Assembly (NCBI RefSeq): GCF_018861865.1
Contig: NZ_JAHLDV010000001.1
Location: 163,955-227,954, forward strand
Direction of reading: 5' to 3'
Source of the DNA: Clostridium frigoris
Lineage (GTDB): Bacteria > Bacillota > Clostridia > Clostridiales > Clostridiaceae
Length of the DNA stretch: 64,000 bases
The position numbers and the translations under genes are program-made. The notes under the pieces were generated by a model, which saw only the letters and a list, made by a program, of their open reading frames with translations, was not told the DNA's origin and did no database searches. Positions 38,326-46,984 of this stretch are shown piece after piece; within the stretch, counting starts at the first letter, position 1; every line of letters begins with the position of its first letter.

Positions 38326-39141
38326 CTATTGAACATTATACATTCTTAACTTATCAGCAACCATAGCTATAAATTCAGAATTACTAGGCTTACCTTTTTT
38401 ATTAAATATTGTATAACCAAAAATTTTATTGATTTGCTCTTCTTTAAGCCCGCTCCATGCAATATCTAATGCATGCCTCATTGATCTTTCCACTCGACTT
38501 GGCGTAGTATTAAATTTCTTGCCTATAGCTGGATACAATTTTTTTGTTACCAATGATAAAAGTTCATTGTCATTAATAACCATAACTATTGCTTCTCTTA
38601 TGTACATATATCCTTTTAAATTAGTAGGTATTCCAATCTGATGAATAATGCTGGTTATATCATTTATCATATCATCTTGACCAGATCCAGTTTTACTTAT
38701 TTCCCGTGCGATATTATCAGAATAAATAGATGTTCCTACTACACTATTGTTATTACTAGTGTTATTTAACATCTGTCTTATCCTTTTAGTTAATATCGCC
38801 ATATCAAAAGGCTTTACCACATAATAATCTGCCCCGAGATTTATGGCCTTTTGGGTTATTTTATCATTCCCAACTGCCGATAAAACTATGATATAAGGCT
38901 TTAAATTCGAATTCATCTCACTTAATCTCTCAAGGACCCCCAGTCCATCAAGGTTAGGCATAATTATATCAAGCACTAATAAATCAGGTTTCTTTTCGTA
39001 AGTAAGATCTATTGCCTTTATTCCATCTCCTGCAATACCAATAACATTAATATCCTTTTGATTTGATAGATATTCATTAAGAACATTACAAAATTCTTTG
39101 TTGTCATCTGCTATAATCACGTTTATCTCTTTATTTCCCAT
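38326..39141 (-). CDS. spo0A: Spo0A-family sporulation response regulator (possible second copy)
   Basis: 271 residues. The receiver domain has acidic pair D12-D13, phospho-acceptor D58 (LLVLDIIMP), S88 and K110 (VVKPFD). The C-terminal Spo0A DNA-binding domain (about 155-271) contains [15 protein letters not shown], whose arginines are those that contact 0A boxes, and the closing [13 protein letters not shown]. The usual AWSRG reads AWSGL. The usual neighbour spoIVB is absent, and the gene is set among surface-protein genes, so it may be a paralogue of a canonical spo0A elsewhere. A sigma-H-type promoter with a perfect 0A box lies 50 bases upstream. AAAGGAG precedes the ATG. Confidence 0.88.
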   Translation of the reverse strand: MGNKEINVIIADDNKEFCNVLNEYLSNQKDINVIGIAGDGIKAIDLTYEKKPDLLVLDIIMPNLDGLGVLERLSEMNSNLKPYIIVLSAVGNDKITQKAINLGADYYVVKPFDMAILTKRIRQMLNNTSNNNSVVGTSIYSDNIAREISKTGSGQDDMINDITSIIHQIGIPTNLKGYMYIREAIVMVINDNELLSLVTKKLYPAIGKKFNTTPSRVERSMRHALDIAWSGLKEEQINKIFGYTIFNKKGKPSNSEFIAMVADKLRMYNVQ

Positions 39142-39190
39142 GTTTTGTAATCTCCTTTACATATCTATTAAAAACTATACTAATATACAT

Positions 39191-39217
39191 GTTCGACAAG
39201 AAAATACAAATTCCTCT
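39191..39217 (-). promoter_or_regulatory. sigma-H-type promoter overlapped by a perfect 0A box
   Basis: Read on the minus strand, AGAGGAATT, 11 bases, GTCGAAC fits the sigma-H consensus RNAGGAWWW-N11/12-RNNGAAT except for the last base. TGTCGAA (39198-39192) is a perfect 0A box across the -10. It lies 50 bases before the Spo0A-like start, suggesting autoregulation. Confidence 0.65.
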
Positions 39218-39253
39218 TTTTTAAAGAAAATATTGAAATATTTGTAATATTGT

Positions 39254-40267
39254 CTATTTTCTACTTATAAATTGATAGCTTGAAATAGTACCATTATATT
39301 GAAATTTATATACATGGTTAAAAGTTTTTTCATTAGATGCACCATACATATCTACAAAATTATATCTTTCACTAGTAGTAATACTTCCAGATTGAAGATC
39401 ATCACTAATATTAAAATTTGTAATATATGCAGAAACAAGACTCTCTTGGTTCCCTTCTGCGTAAGAACCAGGTATATTTACTTGTTGTTGCTTATAAATT
39501 TCACTCTCATAAGTTAAGTAATAATCAATTAATGAAAAATTATTGGTATTAATAGCATCTGCAAGAGATGATGCATAGTTGTTTAAAAGATTACTTAATT
39601 GAGATTTAACATCCTCTAACTGAGCCTTAGCATTATTTTGATTATTAATTGCATCTTCAAAACTTATATTAATGTTTGTTGATCCTGCGGCCAATGAATA
39701 TTCTTCACTCTTAAGTTTTTTTCCATCTACTGTAGTTGTAGCATATATCTTTGAATCACCATCTATAGGTCCAAAATTAGTAGCATCTTTAACCTTTAAG
39801 TTAGTATCTTTTGAATTAACAAATACTTCTGCATCAAGATAATCTGATGTTATATTTAAATAATCAATATCCTCAAATACATTTAATTTTGCTATTCCAT
39901 CGCTAGTTTCTATAAGATTTACTGTATAAGGCTTACTTAAAGTAACATATTTACCTTTATAATTAGCTATAATTGAATAAGTTCCAGGAATGTATGGTCC
40001 AAATTCTTTGGTGGATTTATCCGTTTCACTCCTCCCTATTACAACATTATTAATTGAAAAGGAAACATCTTTTACAGTAGTAGTTATTTCAACAAATGAT
40101 GGCTTAATACTTATCTTATAATTGGGGAAAATCAGAAACTTTTTTCCTACATTTGTTAATGTTAATGAATTGCTTGATGTTGTGCTAATATTATTAATAT
40201 CTCTTGGGTTAAGTGCATCATTGTTTAGATTTTGAATAACTTCATTATAATATGAAGGACTTTTTGT
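39254..40267 (-). pseudogene. 5'-truncated TcaA-like gene, in frame behind a stop codon
   Basis: 337 open codons align with residues from about 150 to the end of the 477-residue protein at 41.5 kb (KSPSYYNEVIQNLNND, KKFLIFPNYKISIKPSF, STKEFGPYIPGTYSI, NFGPIDGDSKIYAT, ending TISSYQFISRK). The frame has no ATG. It runs directly on from the TAA of the zinc-ribbon membrane gene upstream, in the same frame. The zinc-ribbon, membrane helix and first domain expected of a TcaA-like protein are missing. It is either the decayed tail of a fused gene or is reached by stop-codon read-through. A TTG at 39694 is the only plausible internal start. Confidence 0.75.
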
Positions 40268-41161
40268 TTAATTTAATAAACTACCATATTTATATACTAT
40301 TGTTTTAACTACATCTACCATATGATAAGAAAATGTTAAAATAAATGCTATTAAAGAAATAACAGCAGCTGTTGATATAATTAAAACGTATAGGTTTGCA
40401 TTTACCGCAAAACTGTCCTTAATTATAATGCCTAGTGTTGTAATTGAAATAAGAACACCTAAAATAACAAAAGCAATACCTAAATTTAATGAAAGGTATG
40501 AAAATAAAATTGATATAATTTCACAAACCATAATGGGTAAAGTTGAAATTAATACTGACTTAAAAATCATAAATGGTGTACATTTTACTTTTGCGAAAAA
40601 GCTTATTCCTAGATATATACAAATAAATAAGACTAAAAATCCTACTAAGTATAATTCACAATTTCCAATAAATATTTTACCGTATGGTATTGTATTCATA
40701 TATTTAAATTTATCAATAGTATTGTTTATGGAGTACAAGGTACTAGTATCCACATTATATGATGGTGAACCTCCCCCAAATAAAACTGCTAACGAAGATA
40801 TATTTCTATAAAAATTTGTGAAAATTATTGATACACTATTGATAATTTGATTAACTCTCCAAATTCCAAGTATACCTTGAAGGCATGTTAACATAATTAA
40901 AATAATTATAGCTGGTGTTTTTTGTGTTTTAGTTACAAATTCTTTACCACCTGAAACTGGATTTAAGACTGAGTTTTTAAAAATGTTGATTATTTCAGAA
41001 ACGTTAATTTTATTGGCTACTGATTTAACCTGCTGAAATGTCTGGTCTATTTTTTCTTTGTTACGATTCTCATTTGAGGTTTGATTTACTTTCGTGCCAC
41101 AATTTGGACAAAACTCACCATCGTTCTCAATTTTAGAACCGCATTTACTACAATATGTCAT
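40268..41161 (-). CDS. zinc-ribbon membrane protein
   Basis: 297 residues. An N-terminal zinc ribbon has C4-x2-C7 and C18-x2-C21 (YCSKCGS, FCPNCGT). A linker leads to five or six membrane helices (from about 84), ending in KYGSLLN and TAA. The membrane part looks Yip1-like but this is uncertain. AAGGGGG precedes the ATG. The next codons beyond TAA stay in frame with the TcaA-like remnant, so the original product may have been longer or the two genes may have fused. It is divergent from the intact TcaA-like gene, whose N-terminal ribbon is similar. Confidence 0.75.
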   Translation of the reverse strand: MTYCSKCGSKIENDGEFCPNCGTKVNQTSNENRNKEKIDQTFQQVKSVANKINVSEIINIFKNSVLNPVSGGKEFVTKTQKTPAIIILIMLTCLQGILGIWRVNQIINSVSIIFTNFYRNISSLAVLFGGGSPSYNVDTSTLYSINNTIDKFKYMNTIPYGKIFIGNCELYLVGFLVLFICIYLGISFFAKVKCTPFMIFKSVLISTLPIMVCEIISILFSYLSLNLGIAFVILGVLISITTLGIIIKDSFAVNANLYVLIISTAAVISLIAFILTFSYHMVDVVKTIVYKYGSLLN

Positions 41162-41475
41162 AATGTTCCCCCTTGAATAACTAAATAAAATAATTATTAT
41201 TACTCTTACTTAATGTACTTCGTCATAAATTAGATTCTCTTAATAGTTTATTAAATATAATATACTCCTAATACTTCTAACAGAAATAAATTAAGCTGCA
41301 TTGTTTTAGGCATTCTGAAGGTATTTTGAGTTTTACAACGAATATATGTTAAGTGTATAATATAAATAATAACACTAATATTATGCAATTATTTATATTT
41401 TAATTGAAACTATTACATATCGAAGTAACCAAAGTTGAAAAATAATAAATATAATACGAATTTGGGGGACTTAAA
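41162..41475. other. divergent intergenic region, nothing recognised
   Basis: 314 bases of AT-rich sequence between two zinc-ribbon genes on opposite strands. It must hold both promoters. No hairpin, riboswitch or small gene was recognised. Confidence 0.4.
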
Positions 41476-42909
41476 TTGAAATTTTGTACTAAATGCGGAA
41501 AAGAAGTAATAGAAGAAGCACAATTTTGCACTAACTGTGGTAATAACCTTCGAGAAGAATCCACTGCCAAACCTAAAATAGATCCTCCTGTGGATCTAGA
41601 TGCTACAAACCCATCACTTGATTATGATATAAACTCAGTTACTAGTGAGTCAAAATCAAATGAGAATGTTTCAGGACATTTAAAATTGTCAAAGAAAAAC
41701 AAAATAGTCATGGCAGCATTTGCAGTTTTAATAATACTCTTAATTACTACTGTTAAAGTAGGTAATTCTTTATCTGATCCAGGTAAACTTGTAACAAGAT
41801 TTCAGCAAGACATAAAAACAAACAATACTTCTGATTTAGAAAATATACTCTGCTCTAATGACACCAGACTAAACGTAGATAGTAAAAGCATTTCCCCCTT
41901 ATTATCATATTTTAAAAGTAAACCTACATATTTAACGCAGGTTATGCAGGACTTAAATGCTGATGTTATGAGCCCTAAGGATATTAGTAGCCTTACCGCG
42001 AAGTCGGATCATACGTTAACTTTAGCCCGCGTTGGCAAAAGTTTTTTTATTTTTCCAAAATATAAAATAAACATTAAACCATCCTTTATTGACATAAAAA
42101 CTACAGTTAAAGATGTTTCTTTTTCAATTAATAAAACTGTAATGGGTAAAAGTGATGCTGACAACTCCACAAAAGAATTTGGGCCGTACATGCCTGGCAC
42201 TTATTCAATTTTAGCTAATTACAAAAATAAGTATATTACTTTAAGCAAACCTTACTTAGTTGATCTTATAGCTACAAATGGAGTTGCAAACATAAGTGTA
42301 TTTGATGATATGACTTATTTAAATATAACTTCTGATAAGCCTGATGCTGACATTTTTGTTAACGGAAAAAATGTAAATGTGAAAGTTAAAAATGCTAGCC
42401 ATTTTGGCCCTATAGATAGCTCATCAAAAATATATGCTACATGCAAAGTTGACGGCAAAACACTTACAAGTGACGAATACTTAGCTACAACAGATGATAA
42501 AGATGCTTATTTAAGTTTTGAGGGTGCCAGTAATACAATAAATGATATTCACGCACAGCTAGACAATCTTTTATACTACTACGCATCTAATATTGCACAA
42601 GCTGTAAATAATGGCACACCATCATATATTGATGCTTATGTAGCTTATGGGAGCTCACTATATAATACGCAACACTCATATATATCAAAAACATATGATT
42701 CTGGAATAAGAGAAAATTATATTGATTCTAAAATTATAAATTACAACATTAATGATGATAATAAATCGGGAACTATAACCTCTTCTGAATCTTATACCAT
42801 ATTTCATACCAATGGTAGTGAGACTCCCAGCACCTCGAGCTACATTTATGGTTTTAAATATGACGCTTCTATAGGATACCAGCTTACAAGTATAAGCAAA
42901 GCAAAATAA
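41476..42909 (+). CDS. TcaA-like zinc-ribbon membrane protein
   Basis: 477 residues. The zinc ribbon (FCTKCGKEV, FCTNCGNN; residues 4-20) is followed by an acidic linker, one membrane helix (about 76-95) and a long extracytoplasmic region: a first domain (110-190), PEGA-like beta domains (200-355; VSFSINKTVMGK, DADIFVNGKNV) and a C-terminal NTF2-like domain (365-475). This matches the plan of TcaA, a protein tied to glycopeptide susceptibility and wall stress in staphylococci. It starts with TTG after a GGGGG ribosome binding site. Its tail is homologous to the pseudogene at 39.3-40.3 kb. Confidence 0.8.
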   Translation: MKFCTKCGKEVIEEAQFCTNCGNNLREESTAKPKIDPPVDLDATNPSLDYDINSVTSESKSNENVSGHLKLSKKNKIVMAAFAVLIILLITTVKVGNSLSDPGKLVTRFQQDIKTNNTSDLENILCSNDTRLNVDSKSISPLLSYFKSKPTYLTQVMQDLNADVMSPKDISSLTAKSDHTLTLARVGKSFFIFPKYKINIKPSFIDIKTTVKDVSFSINKTVMGKSDADNSTKEFGPYMPGTYSILANYKNKYITLSKPYLVDLIATNGVANISVFDDMTYLNITSDKPDADIFVNGKNVNVKVKNASHFGPIDSSSKIYATCKVDGKTLTSDEYLATTDDKDAYLSFEGASNTINDIHAQLDNLLYYYASNIAQAVNNGTPSYIDAYVAYGSSLYNTQHSYISKTYDSGIRENYIDSKIINYNINDDNKSGTITSSESYTIFHTNGSETPSTSSYIYGFKYDASIGYQLTSISKAK

Positions 42910-43018
42910 AGCTGTTGATTTTCATTCTTTGCTAGCTTACTTGATGCTTGAGACTTGACATTACCATAAATTGCTTTAAAATATAAATTGAGTCTAAATT
43001 GTAAGGAGGTGATTTTTC

Positions 43019-43447
43019 ATGAAAAAGTTTCTATATATTACAATGGTGTTAGTTATATCTCTATCTTTTGTTGCCTGTGGTAGTAAGACCACTACAGATG
43101 CAAGTAATGATAGTAAAGCTACCACTACTACACCTGCTAAAACTCCTGTTAAAGCTAAAATAACATATACTAAAAATTTAGCATATCTTCCATCATATAG
43201 TGGAGTACAAGCTGCTAAATACACTGCTAAAACAAAGAAAGCACTTGCTACTTCTAAATATACCCTAAAAAATACAACAGATGCAAAGGTATTTACTAAT
43301 TATCTAGCTATCTTAAAACAAGATGGTTGGACAATTACTGGATCCACAAAATCTACTGTAATATTTGCTAAAAAAGGTACACATACAGCAAATATTATAA
43401 TTCAGAAAACCGGTAAAGATGTAATATTAATGATTTCATCTAAGTAA
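43019..43447 (+). CDS. small lipoprotein of unknown function
   Basis: 142 residues. The signal peptide has a lipobox (SFVAC, Cys20). A threonine/lysine-rich spacer is followed by a ~75-residue C-terminal domain (YTLKNTTDAKVFTNYLAILKQDGWTITGSTKSTVIFAKKGT, in parts). That domain, with the phrase LKQDGW, resembles small firmicute domains that also occur at the end of the secreted protease at 28.6 kb (LLTSYGWKKFKTG). AAGGAGGTGA precedes the start, and a terminator follows. Family not recognised. Confidence 0.75.
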   Translation: MKKFLYITMVLVISLSFVACGSKTTTDASNDSKATTTTPAKTPVKAKITYTKNLAYLPSYSGVQAAKYTAKTKKALATSKYTLKNTTDAKVFTNYLAILKQDGWTITGSTKSTVIFAKKGTHTANIIIQKTGKDVILMISSK

Positions 43448-43461
43448 TATAGTATTTATTG

Positions 43462-43488
43462 GGATAGTTATTCTACTATCCTTTTTTT
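43462..43488 (+). terminator. intrinsic terminator of the lipoprotein gene
   Basis: GGATAGT, loop, ACTATCC, then seven T. It lies 14 bases after the stop codon. Confidence 0.85.
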
Positions 43489-43636
43489 ATTACACTTGTA
43501 TTCTTTGATGTGCTTCTACTTTATTTCCCGAGAAATATGTGAATTTTTACATAATATCTCAGTGCCTTTTGGTTTGTTATATATTAATGTAGAAACTTGC
43601 AACACTTTAATTTTAGTTGATTAATTAAATAAAAAT

Positions 43637-43669
43637 AAAGATGCAACCAAACAATGGTTGCATCTTTTG
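43637..43669 (-). terminator. intrinsic terminator of the 994-residue surface protein gene
   Basis: AAAGATGCAACCA and TGGTTGCATCTTT form a perfect 13-bp stem with a 5-base loop. T-rich sequence follows on the minus strand. Confidence 0.8.
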
Positions 43670-43725
43670 TTACTTTTCCTATTTTTCTATATATAACCGC
43701 TTATCTAAGATTTAACACCCCTATA

Positions 43726-46710
43726 TTAGTTTACTTGTGGCACTTCAACTTCTATAGTATATAAACTTCCTTTGTAAAAGCCTGTTACAGTTGTATTACC
43801 AGGTTTTACTGCTGTTACAACACCAGTCTTTACACCTACTGTAGCAATTTCCTCATTAGCCGAAGCCCAAGTTGTATCAGTTGTTACATCTACATCTTTA
43901 TGTCCATATTGATCAATACCGAGTAATGTAATCTGTCCTACAGTCTCTTGAGTAACATTTCCATTTACATCTCTACCGATTATAAGTTGTGTCCCATCTA
44001 AATCTTTGTTTTCATCAACAGTATCTTTAATAGTTACTGTTGATTTAGTAGCTACTGGCACATCATCGCAGAATGTTAAATCTATTGAAGATGTTTTCCC
44101 GTTGGCTGTAAGAAGACTTATTGTTATAACCGCATCTTTGTCACCAATACCAGTTGTAGCATCATTAGCTTTTGCTTTAACATTTATTATTGAACCATTT
44201 TTAGTTACAGTAACTAACTTAGAATCGGCAATTACACTAATTGCACTTGCAGGAACATCTATGTCTCCACCATTCACTTTATAAGTTAATGATACATTTT
44301 GATCATTATCCTCACCAGCCGCATTATATACTTTATAATTATATGCATCAAATGCTATTGAATTTATATTTGTGTTATCACCAGTAGTTAGATTTATAGT
44401 TGCCTTAATAGCAGCATCAGCAACAGATTTTACAACTATTGTATCAGTTCCTGTGGATACCCCTGTATATGTTATATACATTTTTTTAGATGTCTCATCA
44501 TAAGAAACTGCTGCAGTAGCTTTTATACCATTTACTACTGTAACCATAGCAGGATCCATTATAACTTTCCCATATTGGTCAAGTACAACTATTTCTTTTT
44601 TAACAGTCGCTCCCGGAATCAATGAAATTTTAGTGTCTGCAAGTGTTATAGATTTCACTGCACTCTTAGCTTTTACAGTTACGTTTAATGTATCTTTAAT
44701 TACAGATGTTTCATTAATTGCTTTATTGGAAGCACTCACGACTAGTGTTGTGTCTGTTGCCAAATTTTTAACTGCGGTTGAACTTGGATCAAATTTCACA
44801 GCTATCCCCTCTGCATTAGCTATTGTAGAATTAACAATAACCCCTTTTGCATCATGTTTATAATAAACAATACTTGCAAAACTAGAATCAATAACATTTG
44901 CTCCATTTTTAGTTGAAATAGTCCAAGCTGCAATGTCAGGAGTTATTTCATCACCTTTATTGTCTTTAACACTTACAACTCTGTAAATAGGATTCGCTGC
45001 TCCTGATATTATAGTATTATCTACAATGTTGTTTCCAAGTTCAATAGAGTTAAGAGTCGTAACTTCTGCTCTCACTGCTACATCATAAGTTGCAACAGCA
45101 TCCTTAACACTTATTCTCACTGTATAGTTTCCTGCTGCGCTAGCATCAAATCTTAATGCTTTAACTGGAGATGTTGTAGCTACCTGTCCATCTTTATCTA
45201 ATTTTTCTACTTTAATATTGTCAGATAATACTCCATCTTTGTAAACTGCTGCAGTAACATTATCACCACTTACATCGATAGCTTCGTTATGCATATTTCT
45301 TATTACCAAGTTCGCTGCAAGTTTTGTATTAACTTTAAGTGTTGATATTGTCATTGGATCAATAACTGTTGCAACTCCATTTACCGAAGTTGTCACACTA
45401 AAAGCATTAGCCTTTACAGTTGTACTTGCATCAAATGTGGTTCCTACATATGGAGTAACTTCATATGTACCAGGTTTTATAGTTTTAGCACTGATTACTA
45501 TATCATTTTTGTCAGTTCCACTTCCGCCTCTAAGTGATGCTGTAGCTGTTATGTCAGCAGCTGATGTGCCACTAGTTTTAGCAGTTATGTTGAATTTAAG
45601 CATATCTGGTGTTAAAACAGCACCTTCATTTTGAGTTATTTTATTATACTTAATTTCTTCGTTATTAAATGAAGCATCTGGGTTTTCAGATGTTAATTTA
45701 AACGCTGTAAGTTTAGTTACTGAAACTTCAACTGTATAAGTAGCTTTGTTACCATTTAAAATATTATAAGCAGTTATAGTTAATGTACCTGCTTTTATAG
45801 CTTTAAAATTAACCTTATTCCCAGTTGTATCTACTGTTAAATTACCACTATTGAGGTCTGAAGTACTATCAAGTAAACTCCCACCTGCATCAACTATCCA
45901 TCTTATTTTGCTCGCTGTTAAATCTGCAGGATTATTATATTGGTCTCTCACATCGGCAGTTAATGTAACTGCTGCATCTCCTATTGAAACAGTTTCGGCT
46001 GATGCTTTTACAGACAAAATTGATTGTGGTGCTACTGCTGCATCCTTTGCTACTGTATAATTAGTACTTATTGAAGACACTACTTTAGCTGTAGTCGAGC
46101 TTGCTGTTTTATCAAACTTTTGGAGCATTATAACTACGACATCATTTTCAGCTAGTTTTTTGTTTAATGTTATTTGGGCCATATTATTAACTGTATCTAA
46201 TGTTGTTTCGCTCTGGCTTAAAGGCATTCCATTCACTGTTGCTGTTATTTTATATGTAGAATCTGTTACTATATCAAAAGCTTCTCCATATTGATCAACT
46301 GCTGTTAAATAAACAACATTAGATGAATTTGTGATTGCATTTGTTATATTTGTAAATATTTTTGGATAAGATGTTTCCTTAATATCTGGTAAACTTACAT
46401 CTGCACCGTCAAAGTTTACTGTTCCAGTAGCATTCTTATAAACTACAGCTGGTATAACACTAGCCTTAACAATTTCTCCTGTAACATTATCTATCCAGTC
46501 TCCGTTAAAGTCTTTAACATATACCATTCCACCTGTAGTTATTGAATTGATGATTTCATCAGAATTAGCTAAATCATTAGCATAAGCTAAATCAAACGCC
46601 TTGTTTCCTATAACAACCGTGCCATTGTCCATTGCTGCAAAAGTCGTGAAAGATGTTGACCCTGCTATTATTAACGCTGCAAGTGCTGAACCTGTAATTT
46701 TCTTATTCAT
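43726..46710 (-). CDS. large secreted Ig-like surface protein with GTVVIG module (twin 2)
   Basis: 994 residues. After the signal peptide (1-26) comes the shared module (27-104: GTVVIGNKAFDLAYAND, GGMVYVKDF, DWIDNVTGE, VIPAVVYKN). The rest is a series of Ig-like/beta-sandwich segments ending in a Big_2-like domain (TTWASANEEIATVGVKTG). It is paralogous to the 886-residue protein throughout, with one additional Ig-like domain at about 220-335 (SVKASAETVSIGDAAVTLTA). No sortase motif is present. GGAGG precedes the ATG. Promoter block and leader are shared with the twin. Adhesion or surface-layer structure is the likely role, by inference. Confidence 0.82.
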   Translation of the reverse strand: MNKKITGSALAALIIAGSTSFTTFAAMDNGTVVIGNKAFDLAYANDLANSDEIINSITTGGMVYVKDFNGDWIDNVTGEIVKASVIPAVVYKNATGTVNFDGADVSLPDIKETSYPKIFTNITNAITNSSNVVYLTAVDQYGEAFDIVTDSTYKITATVNGMPLSQSETTLDTVNNMAQITLNKKLAENDVVVIMLQKFDKTASSTTAKVVSSISTNYTVAKDAAVAPQSILSVKASAETVSIGDAAVTLTADVRDQYNNPADLTASKIRWIVDAGGSLLDSTSDLNSGNLTVDTTGNKVNFKAIKAGTLTITAYNILNGNKATYTVEVSVTKLTAFKLTSENPDASFNNEEIKYNKITQNEGAVLTPDMLKFNITAKTSGTSAADITATASLRGGSGTDKNDIVISAKTIKPGTYEVTPYVGTTFDASTTVKANAFSVTTSVNGVATVIDPMTISTLKVNTKLAANLVIRNMHNEAIDVSGDNVTAAVYKDGVLSDNIKVEKLDKDGQVATTSPVKALRFDASAAGNYTVRISVKDAVATYDVAVRAEVTTLNSIELGNNIVDNTIISGAANPIYRVVSVKDNKGDEITPDIAAWTISTKNGANVIDSSFASIVYYKHDAKGVIVNSTIANAEGIAVKFDPSSTAVKNLATDTTLVVSASNKAINETSVIKDTLNVTVKAKSAVKSITLADTKISLIPGATVKKEIVVLDQYGKVIMDPAMVTVVNGIKATAAVSYDETSKKMYITYTGVSTGTDTIVVKSVADAAIKATINLTTGDNTNINSIAFDAYNYKVYNAAGEDNDQNVSLTYKVNGGDIDVPASAISVIADSKLVTVTKNGSIINVKAKANDATTGIGDKDAVITISLLTANGKTSSIDLTFCDDVPVATKSTVTIKDTVDENKDLDGTQLIIGRDVNGNVTQETVGQITLLGIDQYGHKDVDVTTDTTWASANEEIATVGVKTGVVTAVKPGNTTVTGFYKGSLYTIEVEVPQVN

Positions 46711-46799
46711 ATATTTATGCCTCCATTTATTTGGGTTTAATTTTAAAAGTGCATTTTTATTAAAATATTATAAAAACTTATAATTCTATGTTTACTGTT

Positions 46800-46856
46800 A
46801 TACACTTAAATAACGCTTGTCCCAACATTATAGTTGCATGTTTTAAGAATGTTTTT
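46800..46856 (-). promoter_or_regulatory. conserved upstream block (copy before twin 2)
   Basis: It matches the block at 37505-37560: ACACTTA-ATAACGCTTGTCC, TATAGTTGCAT, GAATGTTTTTA. Its position relative to the start codon is similar apart from a ~50-base insertion on the gene side. Confidence 0.5.
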
Positions 46857-46894
46857 AGAATCTTTTTTTTGACAAAATGCCCACTGTTGTTAAA

Positions 46895-46936
46895 AAAGAA
46901 GATGTTTAGAATAAATTTATTCTAAACATCTTCTTT
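46895..46936 (-). terminator. terminator of the 398-residue protein gene
   Basis: AAAGAAGATGTTTAGAATA pairs with TATTCTAAACATCTTCTTT (19 bp, loop AATT). The sequence is nearly identical to the hairpin at 37566-37607. Confidence 0.8.
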
Positions 46937-46984
46937 ATCATTAAACCACCTGCCAAAACTTACATCCAAGGCTAATTAAGTTCC

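Noticed and set aside
43726..46710. Sortase anchoring of the large surface proteins
   Set aside because: No LPxTG-like motif, hydrophobic tail or basic end is present in either twin.
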